64,000 nt of DNA, taken from NCBI GenBank assembly GCA_016721085.1, contig JADKJI010000012.1, positions 62,001-126,000 on the forward strand. Reading direction: 5' to 3'. Source of the stretch: Chitinophagaceae bacterium (GTDB lineage: Bacteria > Bacteroidota > Bacteroidia > Chitinophagales > Chitinophagaceae). Position numbers and translations under genes: made by a program. Shown piece by piece: positions 19,323 through 28,100 of the stretch (its first letter is position 1; every line of letters starts with the position of its first letter). Under the pieces are notes generated by a model, which saw only the letters and a program-made list of their open reading frames with translations, made no database searches and had not been told where the DNA came from.

Positions 19323-20855
19323 TTATTCCCACTCAATGGTTGCAGGCGGTTTACTACTGATATCATAAACTACCCTGTTGATACCCTTTACGTTGTTGAT
19401 GATTTCATTCGAAATGTGTGCCAGAAATTCATAAGGCAGGTGGGCCCAGTCGGCCGTCATGCCATCCACGGAGGTTACCGCCCTCAGGGCAATGGTGAAT
19501 TCATAGGTTCTTTCATCACCCATTACACCAACACTCTTAACAGGAAGTAGTATGGTTCCAGCCTGCCATACCTTATCGTACAGGTTGAATTCCTTCAGTC
19601 CGTTCATATAGCGGGCATCGGCTTCCTGCAATAATTGTACTTTTTCAGGAGTAATATCTCCCAGAATTCGGATGGCTAATCCCGGACCAGGGAAAGGATG
19701 ACGATCCAGTAATTCTGAAGGTATGCCGAGTTCACGACCTACTTTTCGAACTTCATCCTTGAAAAGAAAACGCAAAGGTTCCACCAGATCGAGATGCATG
19801 ATTTCCGGTAAGCCACCTACGTTGTGATGAGATTTGATGGTTACTGATGGACCATGAACCGATACACTTTCAATTACATCAGGATATATCGTTCCTTGTC
19901 CCAATAACCCGATACCTTCAATCTTCTGCGCTTCGTCATGGAAAACATCGATGAAGAGTCTTCCTATTATCTTACGTTTTGTTTCAGGGTCTGAATGTCC
20001 GGCAAGTTCTGAATAGAATCGGTCCTTGGCATCAATTCCCTTTACATTCAATCCAATCTTATTATAGGTATCGATTACCTGTTGGAATTCATCTTTTCTT
20101 AATACGCCATTGTCAACGAATATACCGAAGAGACGATCTCCGATAGCACGATGAATTAATGTAGCAGCAACTGTTGAATCAACACCACCGCTTAATGCCA
20201 TGATCACTTTTCGATCACCGATTTTATTTTTCAGTTCATTTACTGTGTCTGTAATGAAGTGAGCCGGTGTCCAATCCTGACTGCAACCACAAATATTAAC
20301 GAGGAAGTTCTTGATGATCTTTTTTCCTTCAATAGAATGGTATACTTCGGGGTGGAACTGTACACTATATAGTGGATTGCCTTCTCCTGTTTTGCGGATA
20401 GCGGCATAAGGGATGCTTTCCGTAGTAGCCATCACTTCAAATCCTTCTGGTAGTTCAAGGATGGTATCGGCATGACTCATCCAAACCTGTGAATTATCGG
20501 CAACATCTTTAAGGAGGGTATCTTCTACAAGTTTGTGAAGATTGGCCCTGCCATATTCTCTTTTATTACTGTTTGCTACCAGTCCACCGAATTGTTTAGC
20601 GGTAAGTTGCGCACCATAACAAACACCCAGCAAAGGCAATTTGCCATGCAGGGCTTTAACATCCACTTCAGGTGCATTAGGGTCGTTTACGCTAAAAGGC
20701 GAACCGGATAATATGATACCTTTTAAAGAAGGATCAAATGTAATAGCCTTGTGGTAGGGGGTGATTTCGCAATAAACATTGGCTTCACGCACAGCCCGGG
20801 CTATCAATTGGGTATACTGGCTGCCGAAATCGAGAATCAGAATCTTTTCAGTCAT
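19323..20855 (-). CDS. guaA: GMP synthase (glutamine-hydrolysing)
   Basis: 510 residues with all three domains: class I glutamine amidotransferase (nucleophile Cys in LGVCYGAQ, His/Glu in VQFHPEVYHS), ATP pyrophosphatase (P-loop ALSGGVDSTVAA) and the C-terminal dimerisation domain (GMTADWAHLPYEFL; ends SKPPATIEWE). It converts XMP to GMP using glutamine and ATP in the cytosol. The length is normal. No purine-riboswitch core was recognised in the 280-bp divergent gap upstream, although that gap holds GC-rich stems (GACCCTAAAAGGGGTC around 21010-21025). Confidence 0.98.
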   Translation of the reverse strand: MTEKILILDFGSQYTQLIARAVREANVYCEITPYHKAITFDPSLKGIILSGSPFSVNDPNAPEVDVKALHGKLPLLGVCYGAQLTAKQFGGLVANSNKREYGRANLHKLVEDTLLKDVADNSQVWMSHADTILELPEGFEVMATTESIPYAAIRKTGEGNPLYSVQFHPEVYHSIEGKKIIKNFLVNICGCSQDWTPAHFITDTVNELKNKIGDRKVIMALSGGVDSTVAATLIHRAIGDRLFGIFVDNGVLRKDEFQQVIDTYNKIGLNVKGIDAKDRFYSELAGHSDPETKRKIIGRLFIDVFHDEAQKIEGIGLLGQGTIYPDVIESVSVHGPSVTIKSHHNVGGLPEIMHLDLVEPLRFLFKDEVRKVGRELGIPSELLDRHPFPGPGLAIRILGDITPEKVQLLQEADARYMNGLKEFNLYDKVWQAGTILLPVKSVGVMGDERTYEFTIALRAVTSVDGMTADWAHLPYEFLAHISNEIINNVKGINRVVYDISSKPPATIEWE

Positions 20856-21135
20856 GGTGCTGCGAAGATAAATAGTTTATACTTTCCCCGTAACAGAACT
20901 TGCTAAGGGGGCTGTAACTGAGGCCCCTGCTGCATTTCAGCTCCAAACACCCCTCTGTTATCTGCCCAAATTCACTATCTGCCGGGTGGCAGGAAAAGCC
21001 GGTTTCGCCGACCCTAAAAGGGGTCTTTACCGGTGATTTCGGGAATTGGTCGGGTCAAAACTGTAACCAGCGGATGCACCTTGCGTCTGATAGGGTAATA
21101 TGTTTATTTTCGCAACGAACACTAAAACTATCGAT

Positions 21136-21858
21136 ATGAAAAAGAGTCTTTTATTTGTTGTAGCAGCAGGTTTCCTTTTTGCATCCTGCGGATATATTGG
21201 AGGTAAAAGGGTAAGGGGTAATTCTAACCTCACCACCTCAGAACGTTCTGTAGGTGATTTCAATGGCGTTAATACATCCGGTTCTTTTGATGTATACGTA
21301 TCTACTGGTCCTTCTTCTGTAAAAATTGAAGCTGAGGAAAACCTACTACCTTATATAGAAACATTTGTAGAAGGAAATATCCTTAAGGTAAAAACCAAGC
21401 AAGGATTTTGGTTGAAGACCAACCGCCAGGTTAAGATATTTGTTACCGCTCCATCCTTCTCATCCATTCATTCCAGTGGTTCAGGTAATATTGTAAGTCA
21501 GGGTAAGATTTCCGATTCCAATAAGATTGATCTTTCTGTAACAGGAAGTGCTGATATCACAGTAGATCTTGATGCGCCTGAAGTAAAAAGTGAAATCACT
21601 GGTAGTGGTAATGTAAAACTCACTGGTACTACAAAGACTTTTAGTGGTGAAATAAGAGGTAGTGGAGATATCAAGGCCTACGATCTTCAGTCAGAAGATA
21701 CAGATATCCAGATATCTGGAAGCGGTAATGCAGATGTTTCAGCCAGTGTAAAACTTAAAGTACATATTGCAGGAAGTGGTGATGTGAGGTATAAGGGCGA
21801 TCCGCAGTTGGATAGTAGGATTGCGGGGAGTGGGTCTGAAGAAGGACAGTTTAATTGA
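21136..21858 (+). CDS. Head-GIN domain lipoprotein (DUF2807)
   Basis: About 240 residues from the ATG at 21136. A lipobox (FLFASC, Cys about residue 17) predicts a lipoprotein. The rest is a DUF2807 beta-helix-like domain: FNGVNTSGSFDVYVSTG at the start, then repeated G-S-G-N/D turns (SSGSGNIV, VTGSADI, ITGSGNVKL, IRGSGDI, ISGSGNA, IAGSGDV). Typical members are cell-envelope proteins of unknown function. A plausible promoter lies upstream (TTG at 21081, TATTTTCG at 21105), though the 21-bp spacing is slightly long. The gene converges on pbpC across a 630-bp nest of repeats. Confidence 0.88.
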   Translation: MKKSLLFVVAAGFLFASCGYIGGKRVRGNSNLTTSERSVGDFNGVNTSGSFDVYVSTGPSSVKIEAEENLLPYIETFVEGNILKVKTKQGFWLKTNRQVKIFVTAPSFSSIHSSGSGNIVSQGKISDSNKIDLSVTGSADITVDLDAPEVKSEITGSGNVKLTGTTKTFSGEIRGSGDIKAYDLQSEDTDIQISGSGNADVSASVKLKVHIAGSGDVRYKGDPQLDSRIAGSGSEEGQFN

Positions 21859-21870
21859 GTGTTCTGAGTA

Positions 21871-22473
21871 AAGTCCGGAAGTCCGAGGTCTCTGAGATTT
21901 GGAGTGTTTGAAATTTGAGTCCGCGGCGTTTGAATGTTTTAGATTCCTTAGTTATAGTCCGGAAGGAAATACAAATACAGAATACAAGTCCGGAAGTCGG
22001 GAAGACCGAAAGTCAGGAAGGAAATACAAATACATAGTAGGGGAGAATGGGAGTAGGTAAGTAGGGTAGGAGAATACGTTTTCAAATTTTTAAAGATAAT
22101 AACCGCAGAGACGCGGAGGCGCAGAGGTATTCCTGCGTCTTCGCGTCTCTGCGGTTATATTCATTAAATGAGGAAATGTATTCTTCTGACTTCCTGAATT
22201 TTCTTCCGGCTGAAAAGTATTCGCTTACTTTGGGTTGCACCCGGGGATACATGATTCAACCCTTCGGGGTTGGGCGTTTTGTAAATCGAAAAGACTTTCG
22301 ATTTCTACTTGTATTCTGTATTTGTATTTTCTTCCTGACTTTCGGTCTTCCCGACTTCCGGACTTGTATTTGTATTTCCTTCCGGACTATAATAAATGAC
22401 TCTCAAAAATTCAGAGACCGCGGACTTAAATATCAAACCCTCAAAAATTCAGAGACCACGGACTTCCGGACTT
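21871..22473. repeat. Nested inverted repeats between the head-GIN gene and pbpC
   Basis: Outer arms 21871-21895 and 22449-22473 (GTCCGGAAGTCCGAGG and complement) match at 24 of 25 positions. Next arms, about 21953-22035 and 22313-22391, form a near-perfect repeat of some 75 bp (GTCCGGAAGTCGGGAAGACC and ACAAATAC words) broken mainly by an 8-base indel. Within these lie a CGCRGAGR hairpin (22102-22155), a GGTTGCACCCGGGG...CAACCCTTCGGGGTTG segment (about 22231-22274) and a small hairpin AAATCGAAA/TTTCGATTT. No credible gene is present in the gap. Confidence 0.92.
22102..22155. repeat. CGCRGAGR-family palindrome, copy 4
   Basis: Left arm CGCAGAGA-CGCGGAGG-CGCAGAGG; right arm ends CTCTGCGGT. It sits inside the loop of the larger inverted repeats of the head-GIN/pbpC gap. 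Confidence 0.85.
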
Positions 22474-22488
22474 TCCGACTTTCCGACT

Positions 22489-24837
22489 CTAATTAATGAC
22501 TCTCACTACAACAGACACCTCCCGATTCCTTCCTTTGTCGTCTGTACATGATATTTTGTTTGTTCCCTCTTCCGGAATGAAAAATTGCTTGGAATGCGCA
22601 TCAGCAGATTTTAGAAAGCGATTGTTGATATACCAATACACTTTACTTACATCATTACCGGTTTGGCAGGTGAGAAGGAGAGGTTCGGGATTTTTCTTAC
22701 TTATAAAGTATTCGGCACCGTTAGTAGGGGAAGTTATGAGGGGAGCGCCATCCTTAAATACTTTTTCGCATTTGGGATTATGTGGTGGGATCTTATCATA
22801 GGCAATCCTTCTTTCTTCATAATAAGCTTGCATATCAGGACCTATCTTTCGGAACCATTTCTTTTTATAGCCTGTTGCTGGAGCGCAGAGATTACAATAG
22901 GAAATTTTTTCATCAGCTGAAATCTTCAATTCTTCCCGGTTATCGCATTTCTTTACTGAAGATGTTAATGGAATAAAATAATCACTTACTATATGCTCGC
23001 AGAAAGCCTCTGGTAATAAACCGGTTTCAGCACATACCTGTCTTAACTCACATTCTTTTGGTTGGGTGAACCAGGCTTCATCCGTATCGTAATCAATAGT
23101 ATTGAAAATCTTGAAAAGTAATGGAGTGGCAATATTAGCACCACTTAATTCAGGAACACCTACTGCATTGAAATTACCCGTCCATACACCCACTGTATAA
23201 TGTTTGTTGTAACCGATACTCCAGGCATCTCTTCTTCCATAAGATGTACCGGTCTTCCAGGCAATCTTGGGCATATGTTCAGTGCTTTGCCAGTTCAGTG
23301 GAAAATCGGGACGGTTCACTTTCGATAAGGTTTCATTGATCATGAATACTGCCGCTTCACTCATTACCCTGTGAGGGGGAGTCGTCTTATTATTTGGTGT
23401 AGCTGAGTACTTTGATGAATAGTATGTAGGGGCATAGTATAAGCCGTCGTTGGCGAAAATGGAATAGAGCCCGGCCAGTTCTTCAAGAGTGGCTCCACAT
23501 CCTCCCAGTATCATTGACAAGCCCAGCTTTTGCTGGTCCTTTTTTATTTGTTTGAAATTGCAAGCTCCCAATTCGGCAATGAGTTTATCCTTACCCAGCA
23601 AACGCAAGCCTTTTACTGCAGGAATATTCAATGAATGTTCCAACGCATATTCCATGGTTACAAAACCGTTGAATTGCTTGTCGTAATTCTCAGGAGCATA
23701 GCCTGCATAATTCACAGCTACATCGGTGATGATGGCTTTCGGTGTCATCAATCCTTCATCTATGCATAAGCCATATAGCAAGGGCTTTAATGTACTTCCA
23801 GGTTGACGGATGGCAGCCGCTCCATTTACCTGTCCCCCATCGGTACTATCGTAAAAATCGCCGGATCCTATATAAGTAATCACCTGATGCGTCTTATTAT
23901 CTATTACTATTACAGCAGCGTTATGGATATTCTTGAGTGAAGTAGTTCGTACATAATCCATCACCAGCTTTTCAGTGGTCTGCTGCTTGTTCATATTTAT
24001 ATAGGTAGGAACAATATCCTCATGCTGTTTTTTAAGTTGCAGCGCCAGATGAGGCAGGTATCTGGGGATGGTTCCTCTTGTTGCTACAAGGGGCTCGGCC
24101 AATGCATCTGCTATTTCTTTTTGGGTGAAGACCTTAGCATCGGCGAATTGCTGTAGCCAACGATTCCTTTCTGTTTGTATGATGTCGTTATTCTTACCGA
24201 TCACAAGGGAAGAAGGGCGATTGGGTATTATCGATAAGGCAGTGATTTCTGCCAATGATAAATGGTCTGGATTTTTCTTAAAATACAGCAGCGACGCGGC
24301 TTTCACGCCTTCTATATTACCGCCATAGGGAACCAGGTTAAGGTATAGTTGCAGTATTTCATCCTTGCTATACTTTAATTCTAATTGGAAGGCCCGGAAC
24401 ATTTCTATTGCCTTATTAAAATAAGTACGGCGCTTTGGTTCAAGGGCCCGGGCCACCTGCATAGTAATAGTGCTGGCACCAGAAGTCCTTTTCATTCTCA
24501 GAATGTTCTTTGTAAAGGCCCTTGTCATGGCCAATAAGTTCACACCCGGATGCTGGAAAAAGTAGCGGTCTTCCTTGAATACGATGGTTTTGCGAAGCAA
24601 AGGAGAGATTTCTTCCAGCGTGGTTTTCATCCTCCATTTCTGGTCGCTGGTTAGAAAAGCATGCACTACATCTCCTTTGTCGTCGGTAATGATGGTGGAG
24701 TATTCCACTTTATCGGGTAAGGGGAAAATGAGATTTAGTAAGAAAAAGGAGGCGATGGAAATGACTATGGCCAGTAAAATTCGTTTGGTCCACCTGACCA
24801 ATCCCTTCTTTATATCCGCCCGCGTTGGAGTTTTCAT
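22489..24837 (-). CDS. pbpC: Penicillin-binding protein 1C
   Basis: 782 residues. An N-terminal membrane anchor (ILLAIVISIASFFLLNLIF) is followed by a GT51 glycosyltransferase (VFKEDRYFFQHPGVN, STITMQVARALEP, LYLNLVPYGGNIEG) and a class A transpeptidase (active Ser in PGSTLKP, SxN-like MILGGCGA, KTGTSYGRRDAWSIGY). The C-terminal BiPBP_C-type module (LITSPTNGAEYFI) is diagnostic of PBP1C. It polymerises and cross-links peptidoglycan. The divergent neighbour is a giant alpha-2-macroglobulin, the classic partner of pbpC in bacteria, thought to protect the envelope from host or predator proteases. Confidence 0.95.
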   Translation of the reverse strand: MKTPTRADIKKGLVRWTKRILLAIVISIASFFLLNLIFPLPDKVEYSTIITDDKGDVVHAFLTSDQKWRMKTTLEEISPLLRKTIVFKEDRYFFQHPGVNLLAMTRAFTKNILRMKRTSGASTITMQVARALEPKRRTYFNKAIEMFRAFQLELKYSKDEILQLYLNLVPYGGNIEGVKAASLLYFKKNPDHLSLAEITALSIIPNRPSSLVIGKNNDIIQTERNRWLQQFADAKVFTQKEIADALAEPLVATRGTIPRYLPHLALQLKKQHEDIVPTYINMNKQQTTEKLVMDYVRTTSLKNIHNAAVIVIDNKTHQVITYIGSGDFYDSTDGGQVNGAAAIRQPGSTLKPLLYGLCIDEGLMTPKAIITDVAVNYAGYAPENYDKQFNGFVTMEYALEHSLNIPAVKGLRLLGKDKLIAELGACNFKQIKKDQQKLGLSMILGGCGATLEELAGLYSIFANDGLYYAPTYYSSKYSATPNNKTTPPHRVMSEAAVFMINETLSKVNRPDFPLNWQSTEHMPKIAWKTGTSYGRRDAWSIGYNKHYTVGVWTGNFNAVGVPELSGANIATPLLFKIFNTIDYDTDEAWFTQPKECELRQVCAETGLLPEAFCEHIVSDYFIPLTSSVKKCDNREELKISADEKISYCNLCAPATGYKKKWFRKIGPDMQAYYEERRIAYDKIPPHNPKCEKVFKDGAPLITSPTNGAEYFISKKNPEPLLLTCQTGNDVSKVYWYINNRFLKSADAHSKQFFIPEEGTNKISCTDDKGRNREVSVVVRVIN

Positions 24838-25100
24838 TCTATACCAAATGTATACAATCGGTAGTATCTTTTAAAAAGGCGAAAACGTTTAACAAATCCT
24901 TATCTCAGAAAAAGTACGTACCCGTATTCCTGTTATGTATCTTTCCTGTCTAATCACCACTCCCCATGACCGTAGCCGGTCTGCCCCCGTAAATTTCCTG
25001 TTTTTCCCTGGCTTAATTTTAAGCCCTGTTCCTGCTGTCATTTGACGGCTTTTTTCGTACATTGACATGAGTTTCCAACAATTTTCAACAACACCAACAT

Positions 25101-28100
25101 ATGCGCCATTCATCGTTTTTCATAGCAACCTTTATGGTTGTTATTTTTTTATCTGCCTGTAATCGTAGTACAGTAAGTCTTGATTATACTAATGCGAAAG
25201 GGGAAGTGCCCCAATTAGGCAATCTTGTTTTTCGATTCAGTAAACCATTAGTGAAAGATTCTTTGCTCAACCAATGGGATTCTACCGAATATGTTTCTTT
25301 CACACCAAAAATATCAGGCCGTTTCCGTTGGGAACATCCGGATGAATTGGTGTTCTCTCCATCACAACCTCTTCCTCCTGCCACTACTTTTAAAGCTTCT
25401 GTAAGTAAGGAAGTGTTGCAATACACCAGCTTCGGAAAAGTAAGTGGTTCGGATGCCATAAATTTCTTTACTCCAGACCTTACACTCGAAAGCAGTAATG
25501 TAACCTGGATTGCCAATGATGAAAAGTCTGCAACGGCAAGTCCACAAGTTGACCTTTATTTCAACTATCCCGTTAATCCTGCCAGCATTAAAGAGAAACT
25601 GAAATTGGAAATCGGAGGTGCTGCTGTTAACTATTCAATCATCACCTTATCTAATGATAACCGTATTTCTCTTCGCTTATCCGGATTGAAAATGGAGGAT
25701 AAGGATCTGGAATCAAAAATCAGTCTGGAGAAAGGACTTCTTCCTGAAGGAGGATCAAATGCTACAAAAGAACCGATAGAAGCAAAAGTATTCATCCCTT
25801 CTCCTTTCAATCTTACCATCAACGATGTAAGTGCGGAACATGATGGTGCTGGTGGAACAGTAACTGTCCGCACCAGTCAGCAAGTATTGACAGACCAGAT
25901 AAGTTCATTTATTAAGATAGATCCCGCTGTAAAATTCAATGTGACGGCTACTGATGATGGCTTTACCATCAATAGTGAAGGATTCGATGCTTCCAAATCA
26001 TATCAACTCACCTTATTGAAAGGATTGAGAGGTAAGATAGGTGGAACACTAAAAGAAAACAGTGATAACACCATTGCCTTTGGTGAATTGGAGCCTTCTG
26101 TAAGTTTCAATAATAGCAAGGCCGTTTATTTATCAGGTAAGGGTAATCGTAATATAGAAGTGCGTCTCACCAATCTGGCAAAAGTAAAAGTGGTTATATC
26201 GAAGATATATGAGAATAACTTATTAGCAGCCCAACGATATGGCTACTATCCGCAAGGCGATCGTAGTGAGTATTATTATGATGAAGGAAACGGTGCCCAG
26301 ATGGAGTTAGGGGATGTGATCTATTCAAAAGAGATCGATACCAAATCATTACCAAAATCTGGTAACAGTCGCATATTTAAGTTTGATCCTGAAGATAAGC
26401 TGGCTGATTTTAAAGGAATCTATCACCTTAAGATCAGCTCTACAGAAGATTATTGGGTAAGCGATAGCCGTTTCATTGCTATGAGTGATATCGGGTTGAT
26501 AGCTCGTCAAGCTACTGATAAGATGGTAGTATTTGCGAATTCCATCAAGACGGCTGGTCCATTGACGGGAGTGAATGTAATTGCCTATGGTGCCAATAAT
26601 CAGGTTCTGGGTAATGGTACAACCAATGCCGATGGTGTGGCCGAGATTACTTATACAAGAAAAGAGTTCAGTGGATTTTCTCCAGCTATGGTTATTGCCA
26701 AGACAGCAGACGATTTCAACTATCTTCCTTTCAATAGCACCTTGGTGAATACATCCAGATTTGAAGTAGGTGGAAAAAGAAGTAATGCGACAGGGTTGGA
26801 TGCCTTTATATATGCCGAAAGAGATATATATCGCCCGGGTGAGACCGTGCATTTCTCTGTTATCCTGCGCGACCAGCAGTGGAAATCGCCTGGTGACTTA
26901 CCGATAAAATTAAAATTCTTACAACCGAATGGTAAGGAATTGAAAAGCTTCCGTAAAACATTAAATGAACAAGGATCATTAGAGGGAGATGTGCCAGTAG
27001 CAGCAGCTGCTATTACAGGTTCTTATTCTCTCGAAGTATATTCTTCCACCGATATCTTATTAGGTACAAAGAGTTTCAGTATCGAAGAATTTGTGCCAGA
27101 CAGGATAAAAGTGTCAGCTACATTAGATAAGCCTTCTTTACTTCCTGGTCAAACAACGCAGTTGTCAATAAATGCAATGAATTTCTTCGGTCCACCTGCA
27201 GCCAACCGTAATTATGAAATGGAAGTGCAAGTGAAGCAACGTAGTTTCAACCCAAAATCATTTGGTAAATATGATTTCAGGGTGAGCAATGCCCCTGTAT
27301 CATTTGATAATGTGACTGAGCAAGGTAGTACCGATGAACAGGGTAATGCGAAAGGTGCATATACAGTTCCGGAAAATTTCAAGAACACTGGCTTATTGCA
27401 GGCGGATTTCTATGCAACAGTATTTGATGAAACCGGTCGCCCGGTAAGCAGGATGGCCAGTGCGCCCATTTTTACACAGGATGTTTTCGTTGGGCTTGGA
27501 CAAGATGGTTATTGGTATTATCCATTGAACCAGCCAATCAAGTTCCCGTTAATTGCTGTTGATAAGTCGGAGAAATTAGCATCTGGTAAAGTAGATATTA
27601 AAGTCATAAAACATGAATATCGTACGGTGCTGAAGAAGAGTGGTGAGTATTTCAGATACGAATCTCAGCAGGATGATAAGTTTGTTGCTGAGCAAACTGT
27701 TCAGGTTGCTGGTAATGCAACTAATTTCACTTTCCTTCCTCGTTCTCCAGGTAATTATGAAATAAGGGCCTATATACCAGGCGCCTCATCTTATGTAAGC
27801 CGCACTTTCTATAGTTATGGTTTCTGGGGTGGTGATAATGCTTCATTTGAAGTAGATGCAGAAGGTAATATAGATATAGAATTGGATAAGAGTTCTTATG
27901 GTACGAATGAATCCATCAAGGCTTTGTTTAAAACGCCATTTGATGGAAGGATGTTGATTACGATGGAAACCAACAAGCTTATCTCTTATCAATATGTAAA
28001 TGTTGAGAACAGATCTGCTTCTGTAGATCTGAAATTAAGTGCCGAGCATCTGCCAAACGTTTATATCACTGCTACATTGATAAAAGCGCATGATCTGAGT

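Noticed and set aside
20856..21135. Riboswitch upstream of guaA
   Set aside because: GC-rich stems are present, but no purine, PreQ1 or other known riboswitch core was recognised. They may simply be terminator-like or leader structures.
22176..22496. ORF of 106 codons in the head-GIN/pbpC gap
   Set aside because: Repetitive low-complexity product formed by the tandem GACTTCCGG/TGTATTTG words; no domain.
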